In this document: positions 1 to 8,801 of the stretch, in pieces
How the letters are laid out: every line of letters starts with the position of its first letter
How positions within the stretch are numbered: position 1 is the first letter of the stretch
Assembly (NCBI RefSeq): GCF_020381325.1
Contig: NZ_JAGSPI010000009.1
Span: 62,001 to 126,000 of the forward strand
DNA length: 64,000 bases
Source: Providencia vermicola
GTDB lineage: Bacteria > Pseudomonadota > Gammaproteobacteria > Enterobacterales > Enterobacteriaceae
Direction of reading: 5' to 3'
The notes under the pieces: generated by a model
What the model was told of the DNA's origin: nothing
Databases searched by the model: none
Seen by the model: only the letters and a program-made list of their open reading frames with translations
Program-made: the position numbers and the translations under genes

Positions 1-39
1 TCATTAGTTCAACAGTTACTGATGTTGGACGAACTATAA
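1..39 (+). CDS. 3' end of a gene, possibly nadR
   Basis: The window opens inside an open frame whose last twelve codons read SLVQQLLMLDEL before TAA. An intrinsic terminator follows 11 bases later, so this is very likely a real gene end. In E. coli the gene that converges on ettA at this place is nadR (NAD regulator and NMN adenylyltransferase), and a short leucine- and glutamine-rich helix would fit its C-terminus. Only position supports that identity; twelve residues are too few to identify a family. Confidence 0.45.
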   Translation, partial: SLVQQLLMLDEL

Positions 40-50
40 ATCCCCCAATA

Positions 51-80
51 AAAACGGTGCTATTTGGGCACCGTTTTATT
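51..80 (+). terminator. intrinsic terminator of the upstream gene
   Basis: AAAACGGTGC (51-60) pairs perfectly with GCACCGTTTT (68-77) around a 7-base loop, and a T-rich end follows. It lies 11 bases after the stop at 39. The A-run on the left arm means it may also work on the minus strand. Confidence 0.8.
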
Positions 81-138
81 ACCTCTATCCCTTAAAAGCG
101 CAGACGTTAGAAGAATTAAGCGGCAATTCATTATATTC

Positions 139-250
139 AAAATAATTCGGCTTGCAGGTAGGCGGCGAGTGAAACTAAGCCCTAGGAGCATACATCAGTA
201 TGTGACTAGGGTTAGTAAACGAAGCCAACATCGCTGCAAGCCGAAGAATA
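139..250. repeat. ERIC-type intergenic repeat, copy 1
   Basis: The element is an imperfect palindrome of about 110 bases. Its ends (ATTCGGCTTGCAG and CTGCAAGCCGAAGAAT) are inverted repeats. The centre has the ERIC core, CCTAGGAGCATACAT followed by AGTATGTGACTAGGG, which resembles the classical ERIC1R and ERIC2 primer cores. It ends 8 bases before the stop codon of ettA, so it would lie in the 3' end of the ettA transcript. Confidence 0.85.
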
Positions 251-257
251 AAGAAGA

Positions 258-1925
258 TTACTTCGTCATTCTTTTGTATTTCATCCGATGCGGCTGCAAC
301 GCTTCTGCACCTAACGTCCGCTTCTTGTAATCTTCATACTCAGAGAAGTTACCTTCGAAGAACGTAATATTACCTTCATCTTGATAATCAATGATATGCG
401 TAGCGATACGGTCAAGGAACCAACGGTCATGGGAAATAACCATTGCACAACCTGGGAACTCTAACAGCGCATTTTCTAATGCACGTAAAGTTTCTACGTC
501 GAGGTCGTTGGTTGGTTCATCGAGTAACAGCACGTTACCGCCCACTTGCAGCAGTTTTGCTAAGTGTAAACGACCACGCTCACCACCAGATAGCTCGCCA
601 ACACGTTTACCTTGGTCAACGCCTTTAAAGTTAAAGCGGCCAACGTAAGCACGGCTTGGGATCTCGAAATTGCCGATGCGCATGATGTCTTGTCCGTTAG
701 AAATTTCTTCCCATACGGTTTTGCTGTCATCCATTGAGTCACGGAATTGGTCAACAGACGCAATTTTTACTGTCTCACCCAAGGTGACTGTGCCTGAGTC
801 AGGTTGCTCTTGGCCTGAAATCATACGGAACAGAGTGGACTTACCCGCACCGTTTGGACCGATAATCCCAACAATGGCCCCTTTAGGAATGGAAAAATTC
901 AGGTTATCGATTAATACGCGGTCGCCATAAGATTTGCTGAGGTTTTCAACTTCGATCACTTTGTCACCTAAACGTGGTCCAGGTGGAATAAAGAGTTCGC
1001 TTGTTTCATTACGTTTTTGATATTCAACGTTATTAAGTTCTTCAAAACGAGCCAGACGCGCCTTACCTTTCGATTGACGGCCTTTTGGATTTTGGCGGAT
1101 CCATTCAAGTTCTTTCTCGATAGACTTACGGCGAGCGGCTTCAGTTGATGCTTCTTGCGCCAAACGTTCATCTTTTTGCTCAAGCCATGAAGAATAGTTG
1201 CCTTCCCATGGAATACCTTCGCCACGGTCAAGTTCGAGGATCCAACCGGCAACGTTATCTAAGAAGTAACGGTCATGCGTGATGGCCACAACGGTGCCTT
1301 CGTAGTCATGTAAGAAGCGCTCTAACCACGCAACGGATTCGGCATCCAAGTGGTTGGTTGGCTCATCGAGCAGCAGCATGTCTGGTTTTTCCAGCAGCAG
1401 GCGGCAAATTGCCACACGGCGGCGTTCACCCCCAGAGAGGTTTTCGATTTTTGCATCCCAAGCGGGTAAACGCAGCGCATCAGCGGCACGTTCCAGTTGG
1501 TTATCTAAATTGTGGCCATCTTGCGCGGAAATAATCGCTTCTAACTCACCTTGTTCTTTGGCCAGTTTATCGAAATCTGCACCTTCCTCAGCGTAAGCTG
1601 CGTAAACTTCATCTAAACGTGTTAATGCACGTTTAACTTCGCCAACAGCCTCTTCCACTGCTTCACGCACTGTGTGCTCAAGGTTTAGTTTAGGTTCCTG
1701 TGGTAAGTAGCCAATTTTTAAACCAGGTTGTGGGCGTGCTTCACCTTCGATATCGGTATCAATACCCGCCATGATGCGCAGTAATGTTGATTTACCCGCA
1801 CCGTTGAGACCTAAAACACCGATCTTAGCCCCTGGGAAGAAGCTCAGAGAGATATTTTTTAAAATATGACGTTTCGGTGGAACAATCTTTCCAACTCGAT
1901 ACATACTATAAACGAATTGAGCCAA
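258..1925 (-). CDS. ettA: energy-dependent translational throttle protein EttA (ABC-F ATPase)
   Basis: A cytoplasmic ABC-F protein with two ATPase domains and no membrane segment. In E. coli it binds the ribosomal E site and gates the first elongation steps according to the ADP/ATP ratio. Both domains are complete: Walker A GLNGAGKST and GPNGAGKST, signatures LSGGERRR and LSGGERGR, and Walker B LLLDEPTNHLD and LLLDEPTNDLD. The longest frame starts further upstream, but the family N-terminus AQFVY follows directly after a TTG at 1923-1925, which has AAAGGTAA upstream. That start gives 555 residues, the E. coli length. The C-terminal KRTLGAEAL...KYKR also matches. The gene stands alone, and ERIC copy 1 abuts its stop. 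Confidence 0.96.
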   Translation of the reverse strand: MAQFVYSMYRVGKIVPPKRHILKNISLSFFPGAKIGVLGLNGAGKSTLLRIMAGIDTDIEGEARPQPGLKIGYLPQEPKLNLEHTVREAVEEAVGEVKRALTRLDEVYAAYAEEGADFDKLAKEQGELEAIISAQDGHNLDNQLERAADALRLPAWDAKIENLSGGERRRVAICRLLLEKPDMLLLDEPTNHLDAESVAWLERFLHDYEGTVVAITHDRYFLDNVAGWILELDRGEGIPWEGNYSSWLEQKDERLAQEASTEAARRKSIEKELEWIRQNPKGRQSKGKARLARFEELNNVEYQKRNETSELFIPPGPRLGDKVIEVENLSKSYGDRVLIDNLNFSIPKGAIVGIIGPNGAGKSTLFRMISGQEQPDSGTVTLGETVKIASVDQFRDSMDDSKTVWEEISNGQDIMRIGNFEIPSRAYVGRFNFKGVDQGKRVGELSGGERGRLHLAKLLQVGGNVLLLDEPTNDLDVETLRALENALLEFPGCAMVISHDRWFLDRIATHIIDYQDEGNITFFEGNFSEYEDYKKRTLGAEALQPHRMKYKRMTK

Positions 1926-2146
1926 GTTATTTACCTTTTGTTTTATAAAGGGAATTTTAATTTTATGCAGCTTTATGTACTTCAAGGGGAAATACCCTAA
2001 AGAGCAGAGAAAAACCGCGATAAATTGTTTGTCCTGAACTATACCTGAACATCAGAGGATCATCCATCCCTCCCCGTTATCAGATGAGAGAGATAGACAG
2101 ATAACAGCGGTGTTTTATTTTTAAACATTTACTTTTCTAGTGCTGA

Positions 2147-2174
2147 CTGTATAGTGAATCGATACGCTATACAG
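2147..2174. promoter_or_regulatory. palindromic operator upstream of higBA
   Basis: CTGTATAG (2147-2154) and CTATACAG (2167-2174) form a perfect 8-base inverted repeat with a 12-base spacer. It ends 10 bases before the higB start codon. Antitoxins of the HigA type usually repress their own promoter through such a site. The binding is inferred from this position. Confidence 0.6.
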
Positions 2175-2184
2175 GGAGTGAATT

Positions 2185-2466
2185 GTGATAAAAAGTTTTA
2201 AGCACAAAGGAATAGAGCGTTTTTTTAGGATGGGAATGACCTCAGGTATTCAAGCGAAACATATTACAAAATTACGGATACAGCTTACTGCGTTAAATAC
2301 GGCCAAAAGACCACAAGATATGTCTGCACCAAGTTGGAAACTCCATCAGCTAAAAGGTGCAGATTTGCAAAGCCATTGGTCAATATCCGTCAATGGAAAT
2401 TGGCGGTTAACGTTTAAATTTGAGGGTGAAGATGCCATCCTCGTTGATTATCAAGATTATCATTAA
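2185..2466 (+). CDS. higB: HigB-type toxin (RelE superfamily mRNA interferase)
   Basis: A 93-residue protein that opens MIKSFKHKG and closes VDYQDYH, very like HigB of plasmid Rts1 from Proteus vulgaris. Family members cut mRNA on the ribosome during translation. The motifs [20 protein letters not shown] and DYQDYH cover the expected beta-sheet core and the basic and aromatic active-site surface. The start is GTG, with GGGAG 6-10 bases upstream. It comes first in a two-gene operon, toxin before antitoxin, which is the normal higBA order. The pair sits between ettA and slt, which are neighbours in E. coli, so it is probably an insertion. The frame is intact. Confidence 0.93.
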   Translation: MIKSFKHKGIERFFRMGMTSGIQAKHITKLRIQLTALNTAKRPQDMSAPSWKLHQLKGADLQSHWSISVNGNWRLTFKFEGEDAILVDYQDYH

Positions 2467-2476
2467 GGTGAAAATC

Positions 2477-2779
2477 ATGAATAAAATGCATAACCCTGTA
2501 CACCCTGGTATGGTGCTGCGTGAGTATTTAGAGGGAATTTCAGTGACAGACGCTGCGAAAGGGCTGGGTGTCACACGTGCAACATTATCACGTATTCTTA
2601 ATGGTAGCAGTGGCGTTTCGGCAGATATGGCGATCCGCTTGGAAATGGCATTAGGAACCAGTGCAAAGATGTGGGTAGAAATGCAGGCTCAATATGAGCT
2701 GTGGCAAGCCTCTTTAGCAGAGCGGCCAGCAATCAAACCTTTATTTCCGACTCAAGTGGATACGGAACTGCATAAATGA
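2477..2779 (+). CDS. higA: HigA-type antitoxin (Xre-family HTH)
   Basis: A 100-residue partner of the upstream toxin. It opens with [12 protein letters not shown], typical of the HigA/VapI family. A helix-turn-helix follows at about residues 25-60 ([21 protein letters not shown]), then the conserved stretch [15 protein letters not shown]. The antitoxin is expected to neutralise HigB by direct binding and to repress the operon through the palindrome at 2147-2174. The ATG at 2477 is preferred because AAGGTG lies 7 bases upstream; a longer in-frame extension overlaps higB and lacks family similarity. The gap to higB is 10 bases, so the two are co-transcribed. Confidence 0.93.
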   Translation: MNKMHNPVHPGMVLREYLEGISVTDAAKGLGVTRATLSRILNGSSGVSADMAIRLEMALGTSAKMWVEMQAQYELWQASLAERPAIKPLFPTQVDTELHK

Positions 2780-2875
2780 TACGTAAAAGACTGTAAAACA
2801 GGTCAATTCAGGAACTCTCCGCTGTTGCTCGATAAAAACTTTCGGTAGCATTAACATTATTGATATATGTTTAAT

Positions 2876-3018
2876 ATACCCGTAATCCTTCAAGTTGCAG
2901 CGCTTTTCGTTTAAGTATAAGTGACTGCGCTCAGCTAGCCGAGTCACATAGTTTATCTATGCTTCCCGTCTATCTTCGCTTGTCGCTTACATGCAACTCG
3001 AATTATTTGGGGTATATA
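2876..3018. repeat. ERIC-type intergenic repeat, copy 2 (divergent)
   Basis: It starts ATACCCGTAATCCTTCAAG and ends AACTCGAATTATTTGGGGTAT, which are the usual ERIC ends in this window. The centre (GTGACTGCGCTCAGCTAGCCGAGTCACATAG region) has diverged from the other copies. It fills most of the space between higA and slt and ends about 55 bases before the slt start codon. Confidence 0.75.
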
Positions 3019-3073
3019 TAGGTTATGGGTTCTCCTGTATTTTGACTTTAGTTTAGCGATGGAGCGAGTGGAT

Positions 3074-4987
3074 ATGAAACGTTGGTTAGCGGCAGTTCCA
3101 GTGACAATGATGCTGGTTTCTAGCACCGTATGGGCAGATTCCCTACAGTCACAGCGGGATCGGTATCAAGCGATTAAAATTGCTTGGGATGCAAATAAAA
3201 TGGATGAAGTGGAGCGGTTATTGCCGACGTTGCATGACTATCCTCTTTATCCCTATTTGGCTTACCGTGAGCTGACGCAAGATCTTGATATTGTTTCACC
3301 TCGTCAGGTTCAAGAGTTTATTAACGCCTACCCAACGTTACCTGTTGCTAAGAATTTAAAAACACGTTTTGTCAACGAACTTGCTCGTCGCCAAGAATGG
3401 AAATCACTGCTTGAATTTAGCCCTGAAGCGCCAAAACCCGCTGAAGCACAGTGTAATTTCTACTTCGCAAACTGGGCGGTAGGAAATAAGCAAGTGGCTT
3501 GGCAAGGCGCTGAAAAAGCGTGGCTAAATGGTCATTCCATGCCTGCGGCCTGCGATAAGCTGTTTAATGAATGGGAAAAAGCGGGCTATTTAAGTGCTGA
3601 AATGGTGCTTGAACGTATTAACCTTGCGATTAAAGAAGGTAATCCGTCGATTGCTAGCTATTTAGCAAAACGCCTACCTCCGAGTTATAAAACCATCGGT
3701 GATGCATTGATTAAACTGCAAAACGAGCCAGCTTCGGTGGTTTCGTTTGCCAAAACAGTGACACCAACAGACTTTACACGCCAAGCGACTATTGCGGCAT
3801 TCAACCGCTATGCTAGGCAATCACCAGACGCAGCTCGTACGGCATTAAGCAGTGTCAGTTCTGCGCAAAAAATGAATATGGCGGAGAGCCAACAGTTAAA
3901 AGACAGCATTGCATGGCAATACATGGGGGATGTGACGCCTGAACAAGCACAGTGGCGTGATGAGACGATTCAGGAAAGTCATTCAGCTTCTTTGAAAGAA
4001 CGTCGTGTTCGCCTTGCGTTAGGCCAAGGGGATAAAACAGGTGTAGCTTCATGGTTAAGACAGCTTCCAGCTGAAGTGAAGAACAAGGAAGAGTGGCAAT
4101 ACTGGCAAGCTATCACGCTAATTGATGCAGGGAAAAAAGCGGAAGGCGAGACACTACTTCGTCAGCTAACTGAAAAACGCGGGTTTTACCCAATGGTCGC
4201 CGCGCAAGTGTTAGGGATTGATTACCCTATTTTAGTCAAAAGTGCAGTAAAACCAGATGAAAGTATCAGCCAGTTACCTGAAGTCCAACGCGTGAGAGAG
4301 CTGATGTATTGGGAAATGGATAATTTAGCGCGTTCAGAATGGGCAAGCTTGGTGGCATCCCGCCCAGCAAACCAACAAGAACAACTGGCACGTTATGCGT
4401 TCGATAATAAATGGGCGGATCTCAGCGTGCAAGCGACGATCACGGCAAAACTGTGGGATCACCTTGAAGAGCGCTTCCCATTGGCGTGGGATAAAGAATT
4501 TAATCTGTATACCAAGTCAAAAGATATACAAAAAAGTTATGCAATGGCAATCGCCCGCCAAGAAAGTGCTTGGAACCCGCAGGCACGTTCACCTGTTGGT
4601 GCGACAGGTTTGATGCAGTTAATGCCAGCAACCGCAAAACATACTGCGCAGAAGCAGGGGATTGATTATGTGAATACGAGCCAGCTAACTAACCCAACGA
4701 TGAATATCGAGCTAGGGACGGCTTATCTGGAAGATGTGTATCAGCAATTTGGTAACAACCGTATCTTAGCCAGCGCAGCCTATAACGCAGGCCCATCACG
4801 AGTGACACGTTGGTTAGGAAACAGCGGTGGTCGCATCGATGCCGTGGCATTTGTTGAAAGTATTCCATTCTCGGAAACTCGCGGGTACGTGAAAAATGTG
4901 CTGTCGTATGATTTATTTTATCGTCATTTTATGGGGCAAAAGGGGAGTAAGGTTTTACTTCCCCACGAATGGAATATGAAATACTAA
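3074..4987 (+). CDS. slt: soluble lytic murein transglycosylase Slt70
   Basis: A periplasmic enzyme that cleaves the MurNAc-GlcNAc bond of peptidoglycan to give 1,6-anhydromuropeptides. A signal peptide (MKRWLAAVPVTMMLVSSTVWA) is followed by an alpha-helical superhelix of about 450 residues (U and L domains) and a C-terminal lysozyme-like domain. The domain has the catalytic glutamate in ARQESAWNP, the family motifs GATGLMQLMPATA and AAYNAGPSRV, and the conserved end SIPFSETRGYVKNVL. The ATG at 3074 is preferred because GGAG lies 9 bases upstream and the signal peptide begins there; an ATG at 3059 is in frame and gives five more residues. The product is 637 residues, close to E. coli Slt70. 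Confidence 0.95.
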   Translation: MKRWLAAVPVTMMLVSSTVWADSLQSQRDRYQAIKIAWDANKMDEVERLLPTLHDYPLYPYLAYRELTQDLDIVSPRQVQEFINAYPTLPVAKNLKTRFVNELARRQEWKSLLEFSPEAPKPAEAQCNFYFANWAVGNKQVAWQGAEKAWLNGHSMPAACDKLFNEWEKAGYLSAEMVLERINLAIKEGNPSIASYLAKRLPPSYKTIGDALIKLQNEPASVVSFAKTVTPTDFTRQATIAAFNRYARQSPDAARTALSSVSSAQKMNMAESQQLKDSIAWQYMGDVTPEQAQWRDETIQESHSASLKERRVRLALGQGDKTGVASWLRQLPAEVKNKEEWQYWQAITLIDAGKKAEGETLLRQLTEKRGFYPMVAAQVLGIDYPILVKSAVKPDESISQLPEVQRVRELMYWEMDNLARSEWASLVASRPANQQEQLARYAFDNKWADLSVQATITAKLWDHLEERFPLAWDKEFNLYTKSKDIQKSYAMAIARQESAWNPQARSPVGATGLMQLMPATAKHTAQKQGIDYVNTSQLTNPTMNIELGTAYLEDVYQQFGNNRILASAAYNAGPSRVTRWLGNSGGRIDAVAFVESIPFSETRGYVKNVLSYDLFYRHFMGQKGSKVLLPHEWNMKY

Positions 4988-5117
4988 AAATACTCTTCAT
5001 ATTTCGAATAATAGGGGTGTTGGCTTCATGTGTTAGCCCTAGTCACATACTTGTGTATGCTCCTAGGGCTTAGCGTCACTCGCCGCCTACCTACAATCCG
5101 AACTATTTTGAGTATTA
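4988..5117. repeat. ERIC-type intergenic repeat, copy 3
   Basis: It begins at the base after the slt stop codon. The core GTCACATACTTGTGTATGC with flanking GCCCTA and TAGGGC is well preserved. It forms a tandem pair with the next copy; the two share TGTTGGCTTCATGTGTTAGC exactly. Confidence 0.85.
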
Positions 5118-5243
5118 AGATTTGTCATATTGCGAATTGTAGGAGTGTTGGCTTCATGTGTTAGCCCTACTCACATACTTGTGTATGCTCCTAGGGCTAT
5201 CCTCGCTGGTCGGCTAGTCACAACTCAAACTATTTAGCGTATT
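5118..5243. repeat. ERIC-type intergenic repeat, copy 4
   Basis: The second member of the tandem pair between slt and trpR, in the same orientation as copy 3. It keeps the core CACATACTTGTGTATGCTCC and the right end AACTCAAACTATTTAGCGTATT. With copy 3 it fills about two thirds of the 382-base slt-trpR gap; the remainder holds the trpR promoter. Confidence 0.85.
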
Positions 5244-5305
5244 AATGCAGTAACTAAATGAAATCTGGTTATTTTTTGTATTATTGAAGCTTGAAAAGCG
5301 TTTGG

Positions 5306-5356
5306 TTGATGATTTCTAATTAGAGTGTGTTATTATTTGTACTAGTTAAATAGTAT
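5306..5356 (+). promoter_or_regulatory. trpR promoter with autogenous TrpR operator
   Basis: GTACTAGTTAAATAGTAT (5339-5356) matches the trp operator consensus GTACTAGTTAACTAGTAC except near the right end. It overlaps the region just downstream of a plausible -10 (TATTAT, 5331-5336), with TTGATG (5306-5311) as a -35 at 19 bases. This arrangement predicts autorepression by TrpR-tryptophan, as known in E. coli. Confidence 0.8.
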
Positions 5357-5369
5357 GGATGGATAAACG

Positions 5370-5687
5370 ATGACAGCAAATCAACACCATGATCCGGCGC
5401 TAACAGCCGATGAGAACGCTGACTGGCTGCGCTTTGTGAATTTACTTCAATTGGCCTTTGAACAAGATATTCAATTGCCAGTTCTGCAATTATTACTCAC
5501 CCCTGATGAACGAACGGCACTAGCGACTCGAGTCAGAATCGTACAAGAGCTGATGCGCGGTGAAATGAGCCAACGAGAACTAAAAAATGAGCTCGGTGTT
5601 GGGATCGCAACAATTACACGTGGGTCTAATAGCCTAAAATCAGCGCCTATTCCTGTGAAGGTGTGGCTGGAGCAACAACTCCTCTGA
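5370..5687 (+). CDS. trpR: Trp operon repressor TrpR
   Basis: A 105-residue all-helical dimeric repressor. With L-tryptophan bound it represses trp and aro operons and its own gene. The helix-turn-helix is visible as [25 protein letters not shown] at about residues 66-90, in which [12 protein letters not shown] is almost invariant in the family. The first part ([15 protein letters not shown]) gives the interlocked dimer core. The start ATG lies 14 bases after an operator-like palindrome. As in E. coli the gene follows slt and precedes yjjX, which reads the other way. An ERIC element begins right at the stop codon. Confidence 0.97.
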   Translation: MTANQHHDPALTADENADWLRFVNLLQLAFEQDIQLPVLQLLLTPDERTALATRVRIVQELMRGEMSQRELKNELGVGIATITRGSNSLKSAPIPVKVWLEQQLL

Positions 5688-5812
5688 TATTCGTCATACT
5701 TCGCACGATGACGTTGTTGACTGCTCTCGGCTACTTGGGTCACATACTTGTGTATGCTCCCCAAGCTATCCTCGCTGGTCGCCTAGTCACCGCACGAATT
5801 ATCTAGAATATC
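5688..5812. repeat. ERIC-type intergenic repeat, copy 5
   Basis: It starts at the base after the trpR stop, with ATTCGTCATACTTCGCACG. The core GGGTCACATACTTGTGTATGC is flanked by the matching TACTTG and CCAAGC arms. The right end CGCACGAATTATCTAGAATAT pairs with the left end. No separate trpR terminator is seen, so this hairpin may form the 3' end of the trpR mRNA. Confidence 0.85.
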
Positions 5813-5848
5813 TTTATTTGTTATACTTTGAATTAGTGCATATAAAAA

Positions 5849-5868
5849 AAGTATGGTTTCCCATACTT
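5849..5868 (-). terminator. intrinsic terminator of yjjX
   Basis: AAGTATGG, a 4-base loop, and CCATACTT form a perfect stem. Read on the minus strand it is followed by a run of T residues (the A-run at 5844-5850). It lies about 58 bases beyond the yjjX stop. Confidence 0.75.
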
Positions 5869-5926
5869 TGGTGTGTATAAAAGTGGTGCTTTTGCCGACA
5901 TGCAATTTTAATTATTTTGAGTATAA

Positions 5927-6463
5927 TTAGTCTTCGACTTGGTTTAGCTCTTTATAAATTTCATGCTTAATGGGAACCAAAGCCAATATCAAGGCTTGTT
6001 GGTAAACACTGGTGCGGGTTAATACACCGTCAGTGAAAAAACCGATGGCACCACCTTGTTGTTTGATATTATCGATACCCGTCAAAAAGGCCATTTCATC
6101 GCCGAGTTCACGACCTTCGCGAATACCTGCCAGAATTTTTTCTGGGATCATAATACTTGCAGAGCGAGACTCACCGCGAATTTGTTTGTGTTCAATGACA
6201 ATCCAAGCGAAAGTCATGTCATCATCAATACCTGCTTCAATACCGACCCAAAAGTCGGCTTCAGGGCGAACTTGTCTTGAAGCCATCACGCGTTGCCTAG
6301 CACCTGTACGGGTTTCATTATTACCGATAGGTTGCTGTGGAACACTGCTATCGACATTAATATCTTCAATTTGATAACTGCCTGGCCCAAATACAGCATC
6401 GAAAGCTAGATTGATCGCTTTAATTTTGGCAGGGTTAGTCGTTGCAGCTATAACTTGGTACAT
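5927..6463 (-). CDS. yjjX: inosine/xanthosine triphosphatase YjjX
   Basis: A house-cleaning NTPase of the YjjX/NTPase-1 family that hydrolyses ITP and XTP, keeping deaminated purines out of nucleic acids. The N-terminal [14 protein letters not shown] is the characteristic nucleotide-binding start. [10 protein letters not shown] and [10 protein letters not shown] are further family blocks, and [14 protein letters not shown] lies near the C-terminus. The length of 178 residues is usual. It diverges from gpmB with only 52 bases between the start codons, so their promoters must overlap or face each other closely. Confidence 0.93.
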   Translation of the reverse strand: MYQVIAATTNPAKIKAINLAFDAVFGPGSYQIEDINVDSSVPQQPIGNNETRTGARQRVMASRQVRPEADFWVGIEAGIDDDMTFAWIVIEHKQIRGESRSASIMIPEKILAGIREGRELGDEMAFLTGIDNIKQQGGAIGFFTDGVLTRTSVYQQALILALVPIKHEIYKELNQVED

Positions 6464-6515
6464 TCATTATTTTCCTTTGAACACATACTTCGAAAAGTAA
6501 TAACGGAACACATCT

Positions 6516-7163
6516 ATGTTACAGGTTTATCTTGTTCGCCATGGCGAAACTGAATGGAATTTGGCTCGTCGCATCCAGGGACAATCTGATAGCCCTCTGA
6601 CAGCCACAGGACGATTGCAAGCAAAGCAGGTGGCTGAAAGGATAAAATCAGAAGGCATTACCCATATTATCACTAGTGATATGGGGCGCACACTAGAAAC
6701 TGCACAAATCATTGCAAGTGTATGCGGATGTGAAATTATCACAGAACCGCGTCTACGTGAACTAAATATGGGCGTGTTAGAGCAAAGAGCGATTGAATCA
6801 TTGACGGAAGAAGAAGAACAGTGGCGCAAAAGTTTGATTGATGGCACTCGCGGTGGGCGTATCCCGAATGGTGAATCCATGGAGGAGCTCTACACTCGTA
6901 TGTTTGCCGCGTTAAATAGCTGCTTAGACTTGCCTGAAGGTAGCCGACCATTATTAGTGAGTCACGGTATTGCATTGAGTTCATTAATTAGCCGTATCAT
7001 GGGGGTTCCTGCATACTCAGAGCGTCGTTTACGTTTACGTAATTGCTCGTTATCTCGCGTGGATTACCAAAACAGCCCTTGGTTAGCGAGTGGTTGGATT
7101 GTTGAAACGGCAGGGGAAGTTACTCATCTTACGCAACCCGCGTTGGATGAACAGCAGGGATAG
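6516..7163 (+). CDS. gpmB: histidine phosphatase family protein GpmB (YtjC)
   Basis: A 215-residue member of the phosphoglycerate mutase-like histidine phosphatases. The RHG motif with the phospho-accepting histidine is in VYLVRHGETEWN near the N-terminus. The second catalytic histidine is in LLVSHGIALSSL at about residue 150. R and E of the phosphate pocket are in SDMGRTLETAQ and LRELNMGVLE. Despite the name gpmB, close relatives act as phosphatases rather than mutases, so the substrate is uncertain. It keeps its E. coli place between yjjX and rob. Confidence 0.92.
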   Translation: MLQVYLVRHGETEWNLARRIQGQSDSPLTATGRLQAKQVAERIKSEGITHIITSDMGRTLETAQIIASVCGCEIITEPRLRELNMGVLEQRAIESLTEEEEQWRKSLIDGTRGGRIPNGESMEELYTRMFAALNSCLDLPEGSRPLLVSHGIALSSLISRIMGVPAYSERRLRLRNCSLSRVDYQNSPWLASGWIVETAGEVTHLTQPALDEQQG

Positions 7164-7176
7164 TAGTGATAGGAAA

Positions 7177-7202
7177 AAGGCGTTTCAACGGTGAAACGCC
7201 TT
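7177..7202. terminator. bidirectional terminator between gpmB and rob
   Basis: AAGGCGTTTCA (7177-7187) and TGAAACGCCTT (7192-7202) form an 11-base perfect stem with loop ACGG. It sits between two convergent genes and has A-rich and T-rich flanks. Confidence 0.8.
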
Positions 7203-7206
7203 CCAA

Positions 7207-8121
7207 TTAAGCTGCTGCAGCAACATCCGTTTTGATAGGGACATAATAGTCAAACGTATCGATGTGCGTTTTGGGGTCATCACTGTCAGGTTTTATGTTA
7301 TGTAACTCTATGTTTTTTAATCGATAGTGTTCGATATCATAACCTGGTCGACGGGTTAAATTGAGTTTTGGTAAATAAACACCGTAGATTTGATACAAAA
7401 ACTCTTGCAGTGCATCACGAGTTGGCACGCCACTAAATGAAAATTTGACGTAATTTCCACTCGGTAGGGTGATATTCGAGTATTGATCCGTATTGAAACT
7501 CGCATCTTCTGGTTTTACAGCCGTGGTATAAAACACTGTCTGCTCATCCTCTTTTTCGGGATTATGGATCGCATGATGCAAGCCAAAAACCTCAGAGGCA
7601 ATAGTTGTCGTGTTATCCAAATAGTAGTGCCAGAACGATTGGCGCATTTTCGAACACGCAGTTGACCATTCTTCGAGAGCATATGAACAGCTTTGTTCTA
7701 AGCCAACCAGTGACAGCTCAGGCATTTGCATAAACTCATGATCAATATTGACGTGGTTATCTAAAATAATTGGCGGGCAAATACCCGCGGCGCACCATTC
7801 TTCACTGCGGCGATAAAAAGCGGGCGTTAGGTTAAACTGCTTTTTAAAGGCGCGCGTAAATGTTTGTTGCGAGTCAAAGCGATATTGCAGAGCAATATCT
7901 AAAATTGGTCGGCTGGTTAAACGTAGTGCTACAGCCGCACGAGAAAGCCTTCTGGCTCGAATATAAGCGCCAATCGCTTGGTCAGTGACCTCTTTAAACA
8001 TACGTTGCAAGTGCCACTTAGAGTAGCCTGCTTTTGCGGCGACATTATCCAGCGAAAGCGGTTTATCGAGGTTATCATCTATCCAGCGAAGCAAGTCGCG
8101 AATAATATTAGTTTGATCCAT
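7207..8121 (-). CDS. rob: AraC-family transcriptional regulator Rob
   Basis: A 304-residue activator of the MarA/SoxS/Rob regulon, which controls efflux and stress genes. The DNA-binding part is N-terminal, unlike most AraC proteins: two helix-turn-helix units in residues 1-105, with SLDNVAAKAGYSKWHLQRMF and the second unit ending FDSQQTFTRAFKKQF. The C-terminal 180 residues form the GyrI-like ligand domain that in E. coli binds bile salts and fatty acids. The length is about 15 residues above E. coli Rob, mainly at an alanine-rich C-terminus. It converges on gpmB, as in E. coli. Confidence 0.95.
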   Translation of the reverse strand: MDQTNIIRDLLRWIDDNLDKPLSLDNVAAKAGYSKWHLQRMFKEVTDQAIGAYIRARRLSRAAVALRLTSRPILDIALQYRFDSQQTFTRAFKKQFNLTPAFYRRSEEWCAAGICPPIILDNHVNIDHEFMQMPELSLVGLEQSCSYALEEWSTACSKMRQSFWHYYLDNTTTIASEVFGLHHAIHNPEKEDEQTVFYTTAVKPEDASFNTDQYSNITLPSGNYVKFSFSGVPTRDALQEFLYQIYGVYLPKLNLTRRPGYDIEHYRLKNIELHNIKPDSDDPKTHIDTFDYYVPIKTDVAAAA

Positions 8122-8300
8122 GTATATCCCCAGCCAATGCGACTTATAGAACAGATATAATCTATCAATGAATTGCTATTCTATATCAAGTTATCTTTTT
8201 CGTTTATAGTAAATGAGTTGTATTTGAGAATTAGTTAGAAAAGTGAATAATTAACTCTGTAACGGTGTTTTATTGGTTTAAATTAAATAGGAAACCCAGT

Positions 8301-8777
8301 ATGCGTTTTTCCACATTAAAAAAGGTTGTATTTGCGTCATTATTAGCGGTGACGTCTGGTTCAGCGCTCGCTGAAGAAGTTGGTTCAGTGGATACTGTGT
8401 TTAAAATTTTTGGGCCAGACCATAAAATTGTTGTTGAAGCCTTTGATGATCCCGATGTTGAAAATGTCACATGCTATTTGAGTCGTTCAAAAACGGGCGG
8501 GATCAAGGGCGGGTTGGGGTTAGCGGAAGATACTTCAGATGCAGCAATTTCCTGCCAACAAGTTGGCCCTATTGAATTGAGCGACCGCGTAAAACGCAAG
8601 CCAACAAAAGGTCAGGTTGTTTTCCAAAAAAGAACGTCGTTAGTTTTCAAAAAGCTGCAAGTGGTGCGTTTTTATGACCCAAAACGGAATGCACTAATTT
8701 ATTTAACTTACTCAGATAAAATGATCGACGGTTCCCCGAAAAATGCTTTAAGTGCTGTGCCGATTATGCCTTGGTGA
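8301..8777 (+). CDS. creA: CreA family periplasmic protein
   Basis: A 158-residue exported protein of unknown biochemical role. A signal peptide (about 1-23, ending GSALA) precedes the mature start [19 protein letters not shown]. Long blocks are near-identical to E. coli CreA, such as [16 protein letters not shown] and [16 protein letters not shown]. The ATG at 8301 is chosen over 8265 because TAGGAAAC lies about 9 bases upstream and the signal peptide then has normal length. In E. coli creA leads the creABCD operon; here creBCD are absent and arcA follows convergently. Confidence 0.92.
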   Translation: MRFSTLKKVVFASLLAVTSGSALAEEVGSVDTVFKIFGPDHKIVVEAFDDPDVENVTCYLSRSKTGGIKGGLGLAEDTSDAAISCQQVGPIELSDRVKRKPTKGQVVFQKRTSLVFKKLQVVRFYDPKRNALIYLTYSDKMIDGSPKNALSAVPIMPW

Positions 8778-8801
8778 TGCTGAGAGAGTGATAAACACAA
8801 A

